Of a stretch of DNA of 59,341 nucleotides, positions 1 through 8,590 are shown piece after piece. Origin of the DNA: Natrialba asiatica DSM 12278 (lineage in GTDB: Archaea; Halobacteriota; Halobacteria; Halobacteriales; Natrialbaceae); NCBI RefSeq assembly GCF_000337555.1, contig NZ_AOIO01000003.1, forward strand, positions 283,494 to 342,834, given 5' to 3'. Numbering within the stretch: position 1 is the stretch's first letter; each line of letters opens with the position of its first letter. The notes beneath the pieces are model-generated. The model saw only the letters and a program-made list of their open reading frames with translations, was not told the origin of the DNA and did not search any database. The position numbers were made by a program, and so were the translations under genes.

Positions 1-461
1 TCTCGTCCGATTTTCGCACCGGATTTGGAGTCACCAGCTCGTGAATTTCCTAGTTTCATTTGTAGGTTTATAAGCATGCGAAGAATGTGATGTTGCGAAG
101 ATGGGGAATAACGCATGGATCCGCCGCGACCACTCTCCGGACTGAGTGTCTCGCACACCCTTGTCCACGAGTGAATAGCCCGCTTTTCTCAGAACGGCGA
201 GAAGGATCAGTTGCCGCGGATCTGCTCCGTACGCCGTAGCGTTGTCTCTGCCGTCTCGATTTTGTCCGCGATATCAGTCGTCGTGAATACGGCGACTCTA
301 TTCACGAAGCCGTAGCCACTGTCCGGTCAATTAGGGTAGACGCGTATCATGGTCGGTTGATTTCTCTGTCACTTGATGCAAACGGCGTGCAAGATATAGA
401 GGATGTATTCAGCAAAGGGCCCGATAAATCAACGAACGATCACAGCCCCACCCTGAAAAGG
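1..461. other. Gene-poor left flank
   Basis: No convincing gene is visible. A TATA-like element (TTTATAAG, about 67-74) faces right but leads only into very short reading frames. On the minus strand about 40 codons stay open between roughly 330 and 207 (…VAVFTTTDIADKIETAE… then stop) with no start, so this may be the tail of a decayed gene that I cannot name. An inverted repeat CGTGAATA-9 nt-TATTCACG lies at 282-306; its arms match the palindromes at 12531 and 14640. Confidence 0.4.
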
Positions 462-468
462 TTTTAAG
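462..468 (+). promoter_or_regulatory. TATA box of the creatininase-family gene
   Basis: TTTTAAG, preceded by a BRE-like CTGAAAAG, lies 24-30 bp before the ATG at 492. This spacing puts transcription start at or next to the start codon, as in leaderless haloarchaeal transcripts, and supports the chosen start. Confidence 0.5.
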
Positions 469-491
469 TCTAGTAGTAAAGGGTCGAATGC

Positions 492-1250
492 ATGTCTTCT
501 CGCAGGTCAGTACTCCTTGAGGAGATGGTTTGGCCAGAGGTCGAATCAGCCCTCGAAGCCGGCACACGCACAGCGATCGTGGCTGTCGGGTCGATTGAAC
601 AGCACGGTCCACACCTGCCGTTGAATATGGATACACTAGACGGCGACGAACTCTCTCGTCGGATCGCGTCGGAGCTAGGAGATGCGCTCGCTGCCCCGAC
701 GATTCGCCCCGGGTGTTCGGGTCATCACATGGAGTTTCCCGGTACGATTACTGTCCGACCCGAAATACTGATGGACGTAATTCGATCGTACTGCCGGTCC
801 CTCGATAAACATGGTTTCGAGTACATAGTACTTGTACCGACTCATGGAGGGAATTTCGGCCCCGTGAAGACCGTCGCACCCGATGTCGCCCGAGAGATTG
901 ATGCCACCGTAATCCCCCTTGCCGACCTCGACGAACACATGCAGTTACTGAACGCGGGGCTCAGCGAGGCAGGTGTCGAGTACGACCAAGACGTGATTCA
1001 CGCCGGAGCAGCCGAAACGGCGATGGTATTGGCAATCGACGAGGGTCTCGTCAGGATGGATCAGATCGAACGCGGTCCTGAAGGCGATATTTCGCCCGCC
1101 CGTCTCCTCAGCGAAGGATTTAGATCGATCACCGAAAACGGCGTGCTCGGGAATCCGAACGAGGCGACTGTCGAGGCTGGTGAAACGATTATTCAAAAAG
1201 TCGCGGAGACGTACGTCAAGTACATCGAAACCGAACGAAGTTCAGTCTAA
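492..1250 (+). CDS. Creatininase family protein (amidohydrolase)
   Basis: A 252-residue protein of the creatininase/MftE-like family, whose members are metal-dependent cytosolic hydrolases of cyclic amides or related C-N bonds. Visible family motifs are GSIEQHGPHLP (residues ~33-43, metal ligands Glu and His) followed by NMDT, then PTHGGN (~115-120) and HAGAAET (~171-177) carrying the second Glu. Length is normal for the family. The ATG at 492 is preceded by a well-spaced TATA box. It sits alone, followed by a decayed transposase, but the proline dehydrogenase and racemase genes lie within 5 kb, so a role in degrading a nitrogen compound is plausible. The true substrate cannot be read from sequence; creatinine itself is unlikely to be the only possibility. 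Confidence 0.88.
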   Translation: MSSRRSVLLEEMVWPEVESALEAGTRTAIVAVGSIEQHGPHLPLNMDTLDGDELSRRIASELGDALAAPTIRPGCSGHHMEFPGTITVRPEILMDVIRSYCRSLDKHGFEYIVLVPTHGGNFGPVKTVAPDVAREIDATVIPLADLDEHMQLLNAGLSEAGVEYDQDVIHAGAAETAMVLAIDEGLVRMDQIERGPEGDISPARLLSEGFRSITENGVLGNPNEATVEAGETIIQKVAETYVKYIETERSSV

Positions 1251-1289
1251 TCGACGAACCGCTACCTTGGTAGCGGATAAGCGCCCTGT

Positions 1290-1672
1290 CTCTTGCACGT
1301 CACTAAGGACACCGGTACGACCGCTCAGTCACTCCGGAAGACTTCGTCACCGAAGTCCCCCGCCTACTACCTTCGCTTCTACGACACCTACGACCACGAA
1401 CAGGGAGATCCGATGTCCTAGAACGCTGTCTTCCGTGCCCACGTTCTGCGATACGTGAAGAGCTGGAAGAACGAGACGGCGCTTTGGAAGCCCCTCAAAC
1501 GGAAGCCGTTCCTCTGCATGCGGCTCGACTTCGAGGCATCCCGTCCAGTCTACGCTCTGGCGGGCATGGGTTCCCGAATCGCGACCGCGGAGAGTGCCTT
1601 CGACCCGTCGTAGACCCCGAGGTTGTCACTGAAGTGGCGGCGGTCGATCAGGAAAGATCTTGGGAGATCTGA
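1290..1672 (+). pseudogene. Decayed IS transposase fragment
   Basis: From 1290 one frame reads …AYYLRFYDTYDHEQGDPMS, then a TAG, then FRAHVLRYVKSWKNETALW. The latter resembles the N-terminal region of the intact transposase at 8669-10621 (IRAHVLKQAMGWNGETQL). Near 1545 the reading frame shifts and continues as QSTLWRAW, matching QSRLWEMW of that protein. The piece corresponds only to the N-terminal third of a transposase and carries at least one stop and one frameshift, so it is dead. It is related to, but not a copy of, the intact element. Confidence 0.6.
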
Positions 1673-2063
1673 GGACCCTGTACGCCGATTTCCTCACTGA
1701 TCGTCAACCACTCCCCGGCTGTGGCCTCTCTGCTGTCACATCCGAAGCCACGGCGTGCAACGACTGCGAACGAACAGCAACAGCACACACCGATAGGGGT
1801 CCCGGAACCACCGTAAACCTCCGAGACCCCTACTAGCGGCAGTTCTGGTTTCGATTGTGATATTTCAGCGTAGACGATACGGTTTTCAGCGAGTCTGAAA
1901 TAGAGATCTCAAGTTCGAGACTACTGCAGTGGATCTACCCTCATGAGCAAGTAACGGGGTGAACTCGTGGGTGCACAATGCACTCCACTCGATCGACCGA
2001 ATACGAGAGCCGTCAAGCGAGAAAGCAGATCGTATCGAGTTCAGATCAGTATCCGACCGCCTA
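1673..2063. other. Non-coding stretch between IS remnant and HTH gene
   Basis: About 390 bp with no supported gene. One plus-strand frame stays open for about 50 codons (…YADFLTDRQPLPGCG…) directly after the transposase remnant and ends near 1835; it may be further debris of the same element. The rest is the 3' flank of the minus-strand HTH gene. Confidence 0.4.
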
Positions 2064-2795
2064 TCACTCTTGGTCCAGCAGCTTCGCCTCCGCTTTTCGG
2101 AGATGTTCCAACAGTGTCGTCTTCGAGATATCAGCTTTTTTCGCGAGTTCTTTCGTGGTGATCCCCCGAGGCCAAGAGTAGTAATCGTGGGTACGGGCGA
2201 GTTCAAATACCTCGCGCTGACGTTCTGAAAGCGTCTCTTGGTTCGGCTGAGAGTGACTGCGGTTCGACGACACCACTCTGCGGACGGAAATGTCTGCATC
2301 TTTCTCTTCGCGAAGCGAGTCGAGACGTGCATTGAGATCTTCTCGATCCCCCGTGGCGACGACGGGCCAGTATTCACGGCCGTCACGAACGCGGACCGGA
2401 GCGTCGTGGATGAACCCGTGTGAAAGCAACGCGTCGCTCATCGTGTTCCGGTGATCGTACTCAACGAAAAGTTCACACGACGCGTTCCCGTAGTTTGTCG
2501 CTCTCCCGGTAAAGTCGTGGCAGCGCTCGAACTCCATCACTGACTGCGTATGCTCGGATTGCTCGGCAGCCGCAACTAGTTTTTTGACTTCTTGTATGGT
2601 GTCCGCGTAGGCGGTGAAATGCCCGCGGACAAGCGACTCCGCTGATCGAGATTCATCGGCGGAGGGAGCCTTGTATACCGTGTGGGCGATTAAATCCGCA
2701 TCTGCTTGTGCTGTTACCTCAAGCGTCCAACAGTCTGGGTGCCAGATGTCGAGCGTGAGACTGGTTGTCTCTTCCGTTCTGTATTTAGTTGCCAT
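2064..2795 (-). CDS. HTH_10 (bacterio-opsin activator-like) transcriptional regulator
   Basis: A 243-residue DNA-binding regulator of the haloarchaeal Bat-like group. The C-terminal ~55 residues carry the HTH_10 signature: LSERQREVFELA, then YYSWPRGITTKELA and ISKTTLLEHLRKAEAKLL. The N-terminal ~180 residues form the usual variable sensor region (begins MATKYRTEETTS). The ATG at 2795 has a TATA box 34-40 bp upstream; a longer frame reaches 2882 but would place that promoter inside the gene. It lies downstream of and on the same strand as proline dehydrogenase, separated by ~265 bp, so it is a good candidate regulator of the proline island, though this is inference from position. Confidence 0.8.
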   Translation of the reverse strand: MATKYRTEETTSLTLDIWHPDCWTLEVTAQADADLIAHTVYKAPSADESRSAESLVRGHFTAYADTIQEVKKLVAAAEQSEHTQSVMEFERCHDFTGRATNYGNASCELFVEYDHRNTMSDALLSHGFIHDAPVRVRDGREYWPVVATGDREDLNARLDSLREEKDADISVRRVVSSNRSHSQPNQETLSERQREVFELARTHDYYSWPRGITTKELAKKADISKTTLLEHLRKAEAKLLDQE

Positions 2796-2828
2796 TACGA
2801 AGCCTGTAAATGGGTTAGAAAGAAGGTG

Positions 2829-2835
2829 TATAAAA
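2829..2835 (-). promoter_or_regulatory. TATA box of the HTH_10 gene
   Basis: TTTTATA on the minus strand, centred 37 bp before the ATG at 2795. It decides between this start and the longer upstream frame. Confidence 0.5.
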
Positions 2836-3060
2836 CCAACCCCGACTATGAACGGTGGTGGGAACGAAATCGCTGATTCCATCGGCGGGTGCTCCGTCTT
2901 CCGGGTGCCACGCGATCAAGCCGGATGTGTCTGCGGCCAAAGCGGGGTCGACCGCTCGGTGCGTCGTCGACAGATGCGCCCTCACTATCAGGTGTGTCTG
3001 CAACGGGTCGGCCAGCCAGACGAGACGGTTCGTCACGACTGACCGAAGAGTCGACCCATC

Positions 3061-3900
3061 TCAGGATGTAAGGACGGCTCGGGCTGCAAACAACAGGTTC
3101 TCTTTGCGCTCACGAACTCGTCTGTAAAAGTACGACGCCCACTTGTTCCCGTAGGGAATGTACTGATTGACCTCGTACCCCTCTCGAGCGAGTTCGCGTT
3201 GGGCGTCCGTTCGAACGCCCATCAGCATTTGTATCTCGAAGTCGGTTTTGTACCGCTCTCGAAGTTCTTTCGCGTAGTCGATCATTTCGGGATCGTGGCT
3301 CCCAACGGCGATCCCGCTATCGAACGTCTGGAACATATACTCGAGGTGGTTCTTGTACGCTTCGTTGACGTGCTTTTTCTGTTGGTACGCGACGTCCGTC
3401 GGCTCATCGTACGCACCCTTGACGAGCCGAACCTTACCGGGAACCGCTGCGAGGCGTTCGAGATCGTCGGCCGTCCGTTTGAGGTTGGCCTGCACGCAGA
3501 GTCCAACGCCACCCCCGTATCTGGAGGCGGACTGCGTGTACGCGTCGAGGGTTACGTCGGTCGTCGTGTAATCTTCCATATCGACCCAGACAAACACGTT
3601 CTTTTCATCGGCCATGCTCAGTATCCGTGCGAGATTGTCCTCGAACACCGCATCTCCAGCATCGAGTCCAATCTGAGAAGGTTTGACCGAGATGGATGCG
3701 GTGAGTTCCGTCTTGTCGAGTTGAGCGATGAGATTCAGATACTTGCTCACGTCCTCGTCCGCGGCGTCTCGGGTTTGGTAGTGCTCGCCGAGTACGTTCA
3801 GTATGCCGCCGATACCGTTTCGGTTGAGGTCGGCCACGTGATCGAGTGACTCGCTCGCAGATTCGCCGGCAACAAAACGTCTCGCTATAGGAGGTATCAT
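3061..3900 (-). CDS. Proline dehydrogenase
   Basis: A 279-residue FAD-dependent proline dehydrogenase of the short monofunctional PutA/PRODH type, oxidising L-proline to pyrroline-5-carboxylate and passing electrons to the membrane chain. Seen: SVKPSQIGL (~70-78), VWVDMEDY (~102-109) of the TIM barrel, VRLVKGAYDEP (~178-188) with the conserved Lys, SHDPEMI (~220), and QMLMGVR (~246) near the C-terminus, all in family order. The ATG at 3900 follows AGGAGG-like sequence poorly but is preferred over a TTG at 3909. No pyrroline-5-carboxylate dehydrogenase lies in the window, so the second step must be encoded elsewhere. The upstream region carries two inverted repeats that may be operators. Confidence 0.9.
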   Translation of the reverse strand: MIPPIARRFVAGESASESLDHVADLNRNGIGGILNVLGEHYQTRDAADEDVSKYLNLIAQLDKTELTASISVKPSQIGLDAGDAVFEDNLARILSMADEKNVFVWVDMEDYTTTDVTLDAYTQSASRYGGGVGLCVQANLKRTADDLERLAAVPGKVRLVKGAYDEPTDVAYQQKKHVNEAYKNHLEYMFQTFDSGIAVGSHDPEMIDYAKELRERYKTDFEIQMLMGVRTDAQRELAREGYEVNQYIPYGNKWASYFYRRVRERKENLLFAARAVLTS

Positions 3901-3923
3901 TCTTCGCAATATCGATACCCACC

Positions 3924-3941
3924 GGTACTAAGTTCAGTACC
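3924..3941. promoter_or_regulatory. Inverted repeat upstream of proline dehydrogenase
   Basis: GGTACT-AAGTTC-AGTACC, perfect 6-bp arms with a 6-bp spacer, 24-41 bp before the proline dehydrogenase ATG, where a core promoter should sit. A second, looser pair CATAATA/TATTATG lies at 3960-3988. Both are candidate operators; no regulator is proven. Confidence 0.35.
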
Positions 3942-4072
3942 TACCAAACGATTCTCGCCCATAATAATAGGAATATAAACATATTATGGACCAGGTAGAC
4001 GATTCACTACTGATAATAGGGCCAGTGGATCGCAGCCCTCATACTGAGAGACGATAGAGTGTATATCAAAGA

Positions 4073-4125
4073 ACCCAACCATAGTAGGGGAGTAATATAA
4101 CTTCCATCTATACCACGGGTTGGGT
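4073..4125 (+). promoter_or_regulatory. Promoter region of the symporter gene with flanking inverted repeat
   Basis: Arms ACCCAACC (4073-4080) and GGTTGGGT (4118-4125) are perfect 8-bp complements enclosing an AT-rich TATA-like stretch (AATATAA at ~4094-4100), 35-41 bp before the symporter ATG. The arrangement suits an operator or a looped repression site. Confidence 0.35.
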
Positions 4126-4134
4126 AGGGTTATC

Positions 4135-5601
4135 ATGACTAATTCAGAGGCGAGAACAGCGAGAGAAGAGTGGGGAAGCCGATTCGGCTTCCTCATGGCG
4201 ATGGTCGGGGCGATGGTCGGAGCGGGAAACATCTGGCGGATGCCGTTTACGACGGGGCAGAACGGTGGCGGCGCGTTCCTCGTCGCGTACATTCTTCTAT
4301 TGTACGTCATCGCCGTTCCCGGCCTGATGGCCGAGACGATGGTCGGTCGGTACACGAACACCGGCGTTATCGGATCGTTTAGACAAGTTCTACAGAGTAA
4401 GCGCGGTCAGGGGCTCGGTCTCGTCGTCCTCATCGTCAACGTGGCGCTGATGTCCTACTACGCGCCGATCATCGCATGGGCACTCTACTACACTGTCCAC
4501 TCGTTGCTCTTGACATTTACCCAACCGGGCTTCCAGCCGCAGGCGTTCTGGGAGGGATTCATTTCCAACCCCGCGCTCGTCATCGGGATGCACACGCTGA
4601 CCATGGCCGGACTCGCCGGTGTTCTCGTCTTCGGGATCCGACGCGGTATTGAGCGCGTGGTAAAATGGATGATCCCGCTCCTGGTCATAGCGCTTATCGC
4701 GGTCGGGATACGCGGCGTCACCCTCCCCGGTGGAACGGAAGGTCTGGCGTTCGTCTTCACCCCCGAATGGGAATCGCTCGCTCGCGGAAGCACGTGGGTT
4801 GCAGCACTCAGTCAAGCACTGTTCTCGACGGGATTAGGGTGGGGTATCGCACTCACCTACGGAAGCTATCTCGGGCGGTACGACGACGTTCCGCTCGGGG
4901 GTGGTCTATTCACCGCAGTCGGAAACACGAGTATCGGTCTCCTGGCGGTATTCGCAACGTTCCCCGTCGTCTTCGCGTTCGGACTCGAACCAAGCGCAGG
5001 GTCTAACTTGTTGTTCATCTCGCTGGCCGAGGTGTTCCCGGAACTGCCCGGTGGAGCGGCGTGGGCCATCGTGTTCTTCGTTTCGTTCTTCTTTGCAACG
5101 TTTACATCCGGTCTCGGTATCACCGAGGTCGGCGTAACGACCGTCTCCGAAGAAACGACTCTCTCGCGAACCGGCTCGGTGCTCGCGGTCTGTGGAGTCA
5201 TCTGGCTGCTCGGACTCCCGAGCGCCTACTCGTCGTCGTTCCTCGATCGAATGGACTTCATGTTCGGCACCTTCGGCCTCCCGCTGGCGACGCTCTCGAT
5301 CATCGTGCTCGTCGCGTGGAAAATCGGCCCTGAATGTGCCCGCGTTATCGACCTCAATCGCAATACCGGCATCTACGTCGGTCGATGGTGGAACCCGGTC
5401 GTCAAGTACGTCATCCCGGCCGTGATGATATTCATCCTTGGATACGGAGTCATCTCGAGTATCGGCACCGAGAATCAGACCTTGATGATACTGGGCGTCG
5501 CATTCATGATTGTACTCACCGTCGTGAGTACGGCTATGATGAGTATCATCGGAGAGGCGTCTACTGGATCTGTAGAACTCGCCTCGGAGGGGGGTGACTG
5601 A
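4135..5601 (+). CDS. NSS-family sodium-dependent amino-acid symporter
   Basis: A 488-residue integral membrane protein of the neurotransmitter:sodium symporter family (SNF, LeuT fold), importing an amino acid or related solute with Na+. The TM1 signature is clear at residues ~13-35 (SRFGFLMAMVGAMVGAGNIW), with the unwound glycine segment and the conserved NIWRMPF. About 11-12 hydrophobic segments follow. The ATG at 4135 is used rather than an in-frame start 15 bp upstream. The stop overlaps the next gene, and the racemase gene follows, so the likely cargo is proline, hydroxyproline or a related imino acid. The family assignment is firm; the substrate is inferred from neighbours. Confidence 0.9.
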   Translation: MTNSEARTAREEWGSRFGFLMAMVGAMVGAGNIWRMPFTTGQNGGGAFLVAYILLLYVIAVPGLMAETMVGRYTNTGVIGSFRQVLQSKRGQGLGLVVLIVNVALMSYYAPIIAWALYYTVHSLLLTFTQPGFQPQAFWEGFISNPALVIGMHTLTMAGLAGVLVFGIRRGIERVVKWMIPLLVIALIAVGIRGVTLPGGTEGLAFVFTPEWESLARGSTWVAALSQALFSTGLGWGIALTYGSYLGRYDDVPLGGGLFTAVGNTSIGLLAVFATFPVVFAFGLEPSAGSNLLFISLAEVFPELPGGAAWAIVFFVSFFFATFTSGLGITEVGVTTVSEETTLSRTGSVLAVCGVIWLLGLPSAYSSSFLDRMDFMFGTFGLPLATLSIIVLVAWKIGPECARVIDLNRNTGIYVGRWWNPVVKYVIPAVMIFILGYGVISSIGTENQTLMILGVAFMIVLTVVSTAMMSIIGEASTGSVELASEGGD

Positions 5602-5602
5602 G

Positions 5603-5926
5603 ATGGCGCTCTCGACTGTCGCATGGGTGACGATGCTCCTCGCAATACTCGCACTCCCCGGCGTCGCGAGCGTCGTCCTCGTCAGGTCACTCCGCACCGA
5701 AGGACGAAAACTGACGATGCTCAGAGAGCAGGGAAATCTCGATAGCTACTCGCCGCAAGCGCTGAAAGAACTCCGCGAATGGATTCAGACGAACCCGAAC
5801 AACCCGTACGTGTCTGATGCTCGGCAGCGATACAACGAGTGCGTGCGAACGCTCAGGGAGATCGACGACCCGTACTACGACTGGTCCGACGAACAGATCG
5901 AGGAACTGGAGGTAATCGACGAATGA
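5603..5926 (+). CDS. Small single-pass membrane protein, putative symporter accessory subunit
   Basis: A 107-residue protein with one N-terminal membrane helix (ALSTVAWVTMLLAILALPGV) followed by a charged cytosolic tail ending in acidic residues. It begins 1 bp after the symporter stop; a GTG at 5594 would overlap that stop. Small one-helix partners are known for some NSS transporters, for example MetS of the MetPS methionine transporter, and this gene has the right place, size and topology. The tail is much longer than in MetS. Function as a symporter subunit is inference from synteny. Confidence 0.65.
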   Translation: MALSTVAWVTMLLAILALPGVASVVLVRSLRTEGRKLTMLREQGNLDSYSPQALKELREWIQTNPNNPYVSDARQRYNECVRTLREIDDPYYDWSDEQIEELEVIDE

Positions 5927-6954
5927 CGTCCGACAACGATTTCAACGACATGCATGTGGACGCGTCGTTCACGACGATCGATACACACACAGCGGGCGAA
6001 CCGACGCGCATCCTCCTCGATGGCCTCGACCGATCACCGCTTGACGGCGAGAGCGTTCGAGCGAAGCGCAAATCGTTCGCCGAGGAGTACGACTGGGTTC
6101 GCAAACTACTGATGAAAGAACCACGGGGCCACGACGATATGTTCGGTGCGGTCATCGTCAACCCGTGCGATGATACCGCGGACCTCGGCGTAATCTTCAT
6201 GGACAGCGAGGGGTACCTGGACATGTGCGGCCACGGGACGATCGGCGTCGTCTCTGCGCTTATCGAACAAGGACACCTGTCCGCCGAACCAACGATCCGC
6301 GTGGAGACGCCGGCAGGCGTCGTCGAAGCGACGCCCCGGTACGCCGAGGGAGGCGTCGAACGAGTCACGATCCAGAACGTCACGTCGTTCGTCTACGATG
6401 CGACGACAGTCCCCGTCTCGTTTCTGGATTCGCCGCTCCGGGTTGACATCGTCTACGCCGGGAACTTCTTCGCGCTCGTCGACGGTGAACAACTCGGCGT
6501 CTCGGTCGATACCACCCGAACCGACGACTTCGTCGACTGGGGCCTCGAAATCCGGGCCGCCGTCAACGATGAACTCGATATCGTGCATCCGTTCTCCGGC
6601 GAACCCGATAGCGTTTCCATTACCGAGATCTACGAGTCTTCCGACGGTGCCGACCGCAGCATCGTTATCTTTGGCGGCGGCCAGGTGGATCGCTCTCCGT
6701 GCGGGACCGGGACGTGTGCGAAGATGACGCTCTTGCACGAGAGCGGACGACTCGCTGTTGACGAACCGTACATCCATGAGAGTGTCATCGGAACGCGGTT
6801 CGAGGGCCGAATCATCGAAACGAAAGAACGGGAAGGAATTACCCTGACGGTCCCGACGATAACCGGAACCGCTCGAATCACGGGCAAGCACACGTTCATA
6901 AAAGACCACAGAGACTCGATAACCAGCCTGAGTATCGATTCGGACGAGGGGTAA
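5923..6954 (+). CDS. Proline racemase / hydroxyproline epimerase family protein
   Basis: A 343-residue cofactor-independent racemase. Both catalytic cysteines are present: DMCGHGTIG (~100-106) and SPCGTGTCAK (~258-267). Having Cys at both positions argues for proline racemase or 4-hydroxyproline 2-epimerase and against trans-3-hydroxyproline dehydratase, which replaces the first Cys by Ser or Thr. IDTHTAGEPTR near the N-terminus is also typical. The ATG overlaps the preceding stop (ATGA), so it is translationally coupled to the symporter pair. Together they suggest uptake and epimerisation of hydroxyproline or proline before oxidation. Confidence 0.9.
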   Translation: MTSDNDFNDMHVDASFTTIDTHTAGEPTRILLDGLDRSPLDGESVRAKRKSFAEEYDWVRKLLMKEPRGHDDMFGAVIVNPCDDTADLGVIFMDSEGYLDMCGHGTIGVVSALIEQGHLSAEPTIRVETPAGVVEATPRYAEGGVERVTIQNVTSFVYDATTVPVSFLDSPLRVDIVYAGNFFALVDGEQLGVSVDTTRTDDFVDWGLEIRAAVNDELDIVHPFSGEPDSVSITEIYESSDGADRSIVIFGGGQVDRSPCGTGTCAKMTLLHESGRLAVDEPYIHESVIGTRFEGRIIETKEREGITLTVPTITGTARITGKHTFIKDHRDSITSLSIDSDEG

Positions 6955-7069
6955 AGAGCAGGTACCGTTCGTCCCGCTGCTCGTTGAAGAGCACTGTTGC
7001 AGTTTGCCCGCTATTCATCAAGATCAAGATACTCCATCTCGTCGATCACCGCCCAATACGTGCCGATCC

Positions 7070-7276
7070 GTCGCCTCGGGGACGGTTAACAGTCTCCGAT
7101 TCATCGGCGAAGCGTTCGCACCGATTACGGCCGGGTATCTCGGCCAGCAGTACGGCGCGACAGTCCCGTACCTGCTCGGAACGCTCGTCGTCGCCAACGG
7201 ATTCATCGCCCTCCTGATTCGATTCGGGTTCGGAGGACTCCAGTTCACCGAATCGGCACACCAAACAAGTCACTGA
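7070..7276 (+). pseudogene. C-terminal fragment of an MFS transporter
   Basis: About 68 codons reading ASGTVNSLRFIGEAFAPITA, then YLGQQYGATVPYLLGTL and a final hydrophobic helix before TGA. This is the last two membrane helices of a drug/sugar-type MFS permease. No upstream part exists: the preceding 115 bp show no related frame. It is a truncated relic left by deletion between the racemase and the aldolase genes. Confidence 0.65.
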
Positions 7277-7341
7277 TTTTATTCGATCTCGAATGGATTT
7301 GGCCGCCGTCAGAAACACGTTCGCCTACGGGGGATATCTCC

Positions 7342-8103
7342 CTATTCGGATAGGAACTTTTGGATACCGCTACGCATAAAGCTCAAATCTGCCCCGAGCA
7401 GGAAGAACCGAAAACCCTGCTCTGTTCGTTCAGCTTGCATGGCTGGTGTTCGGCCTGCAATGCCAGGAAATACATCGTTTTCAATTGCCGCATTGAGAAC
7501 ACGTGTGACAGCATTCGTTACCTCTGGATGGTCAGTCTCTCCGGGGAAGCCAAGTGCCGATGAGAGATCGTTCTCACCAATAAATGCGACATCAATTCCA
7601 TCCGTCGCGAGAATCTCTTCAATCGCTTCAACAGCGGGAGGTGATTCGATCTGTATCGCGACGAGTGTTTCCGTATCAGCGTCATTAACGTAGTCCTCGA
7701 AGTTTTCACCGTAGGCATTCGCCCGTGTAGTACCAGCGACTCCACGCTCTCCAATCGGCGGAAAATAGGTCGATCTTACAACTTCTTGCGCATGTGTGGG
7801 GGTTTGGACGCTTGGTACGATCACTCCCTGTGCCCCAGAATCAAGAGCATGCTTCGCCGCTCCCGAAATGGCTTCTTCAACGGATGGCAGCCGTACTATG
7901 GGTGTAGCATTGGGTTCAATCGCTCGAACCAATCTCTCTACGTGCTCTGGTGAATACGGGGCATGCTCCGTATCAATTCCAACCCAATCAATATCCGTCC
8001 GCGAAAGTACTTCTGCCGTACGAGCACTTTGAGACAAAAGCCATGCGCCAACAACACTATTGCCCCGCTCGAGTTCAGCTAAAGCGTGATTTTCGTTGAC
8101 CAT
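7342..8103 (-). CDS. HpcH/HpaI-family aldolase
   Basis: A 253-residue class II, divalent-metal aldolase of the HpcH/HpaI (2-keto-3-deoxy acid) family that cleaves 2-oxo-4-hydroxy acids into pyruvate or a similar ketoacid plus an aldehyde. Seen: VGIDTEHAPYS (~44-54, catalytic His), GAQGVIVPSVQT (~93-104), VAIQIESPPAV (~149-159, metal Glu) and FIGENDLSSALG (~175-186, metal Asp). Length is standard. ATG 8103 is preferred over a GTG 6 bp upstream. It is convergent with the MFS remnant. Its lower GC and codon choice differ a little from the neighbours. Substrate unknown; sugar-acid or aromatic degradation are both possible. Confidence 0.85.
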   Translation of the reverse strand: MVNENHALAELERGNSVVGAWLLSQSARTAEVLSRTDIDWVGIDTEHAPYSPEHVERLVRAIEPNATPIVRLPSVEEAISGAAKHALDSGAQGVIVPSVQTPTHAQEVVRSTYFPPIGERGVAGTTRANAYGENFEDYVNDADTETLVAIQIESPPAVEAIEEILATDGIDVAFIGENDLSSALGFPGETDHPEVTNAVTRVLNAAIENDVFPGIAGRTPAMQAERTEQGFRFFLLGADLSFMRSGIQKFLSE

Positions 8104-8109
8104 GCTCAC

Positions 8110-8590
8110 CGATTTGAGGCCCCTGTAAATAGAGAGCTGTGTAGCGGCGAAACCACATTGCTCAAACTGGCACGGTCTAGTTACTCTCCCGAGTTGGTTC
8201 GACGATTACGCAATTGATTCAGTCGCTGGAACGTTTTGTATTCTCCACAAATCCACCTCCGCCTTAGATGAAGCGTGTGGTGTCAGTAATCTATGGGTTC
8301 GTGGGAATCTGAACGCGGAATCTGTGGCCTCACAATAGCGAACTCTGTATCGCCCCATGGAGTTTATCGCCGAGTTCATCAGCGGGGTTGAGATCAGCGT
8401 TCTTACTGGACACCCTCATACGGAAACCCGCAAGACATGGAGTCGGTACCGGTAGTACACCTGCAAAACCACACTAGAAACTGATGGCAATTGGGTAGCC
8501 AGATAATCGCTCGAACTCGGCTGTTTCCGGCTCAGTTTTGGGCCCATCAGAACGAATTCAAAATCGATAATTTTTGTAAATTATTATAGA
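8110..8590. other. Intergenic stretch with no supported gene
   Basis: About 480 bp between the aldolase promoter and the insertion element. A TATA-like CTATTTACA near 8125 (minus strand) may serve the aldolase. I find no protein-coding frame, RNA or obvious repeat in the rest. Confidence 0.4.

Noticed and set aside
1886-2386. 166-codon minus-strand frame overlapping the HTH_10 gene
   Set aside because: Arg/Ser-rich translation typical of an out-of-frame reading of GC-rich coding DNA.
2796-2882. Longer N-terminus for the HTH_10 gene
   Set aside because: The extra 29 residues contain the promoter and lack similarity to the family's start.
2815-3036. 73-codon minus-strand frame between proline dehydrogenase and the HTH gene
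   Set aside because: It would start at GTG and run over the TATA box of the HTH gene at 2829; sequence is protein-like in places but no family or coupling supports it.
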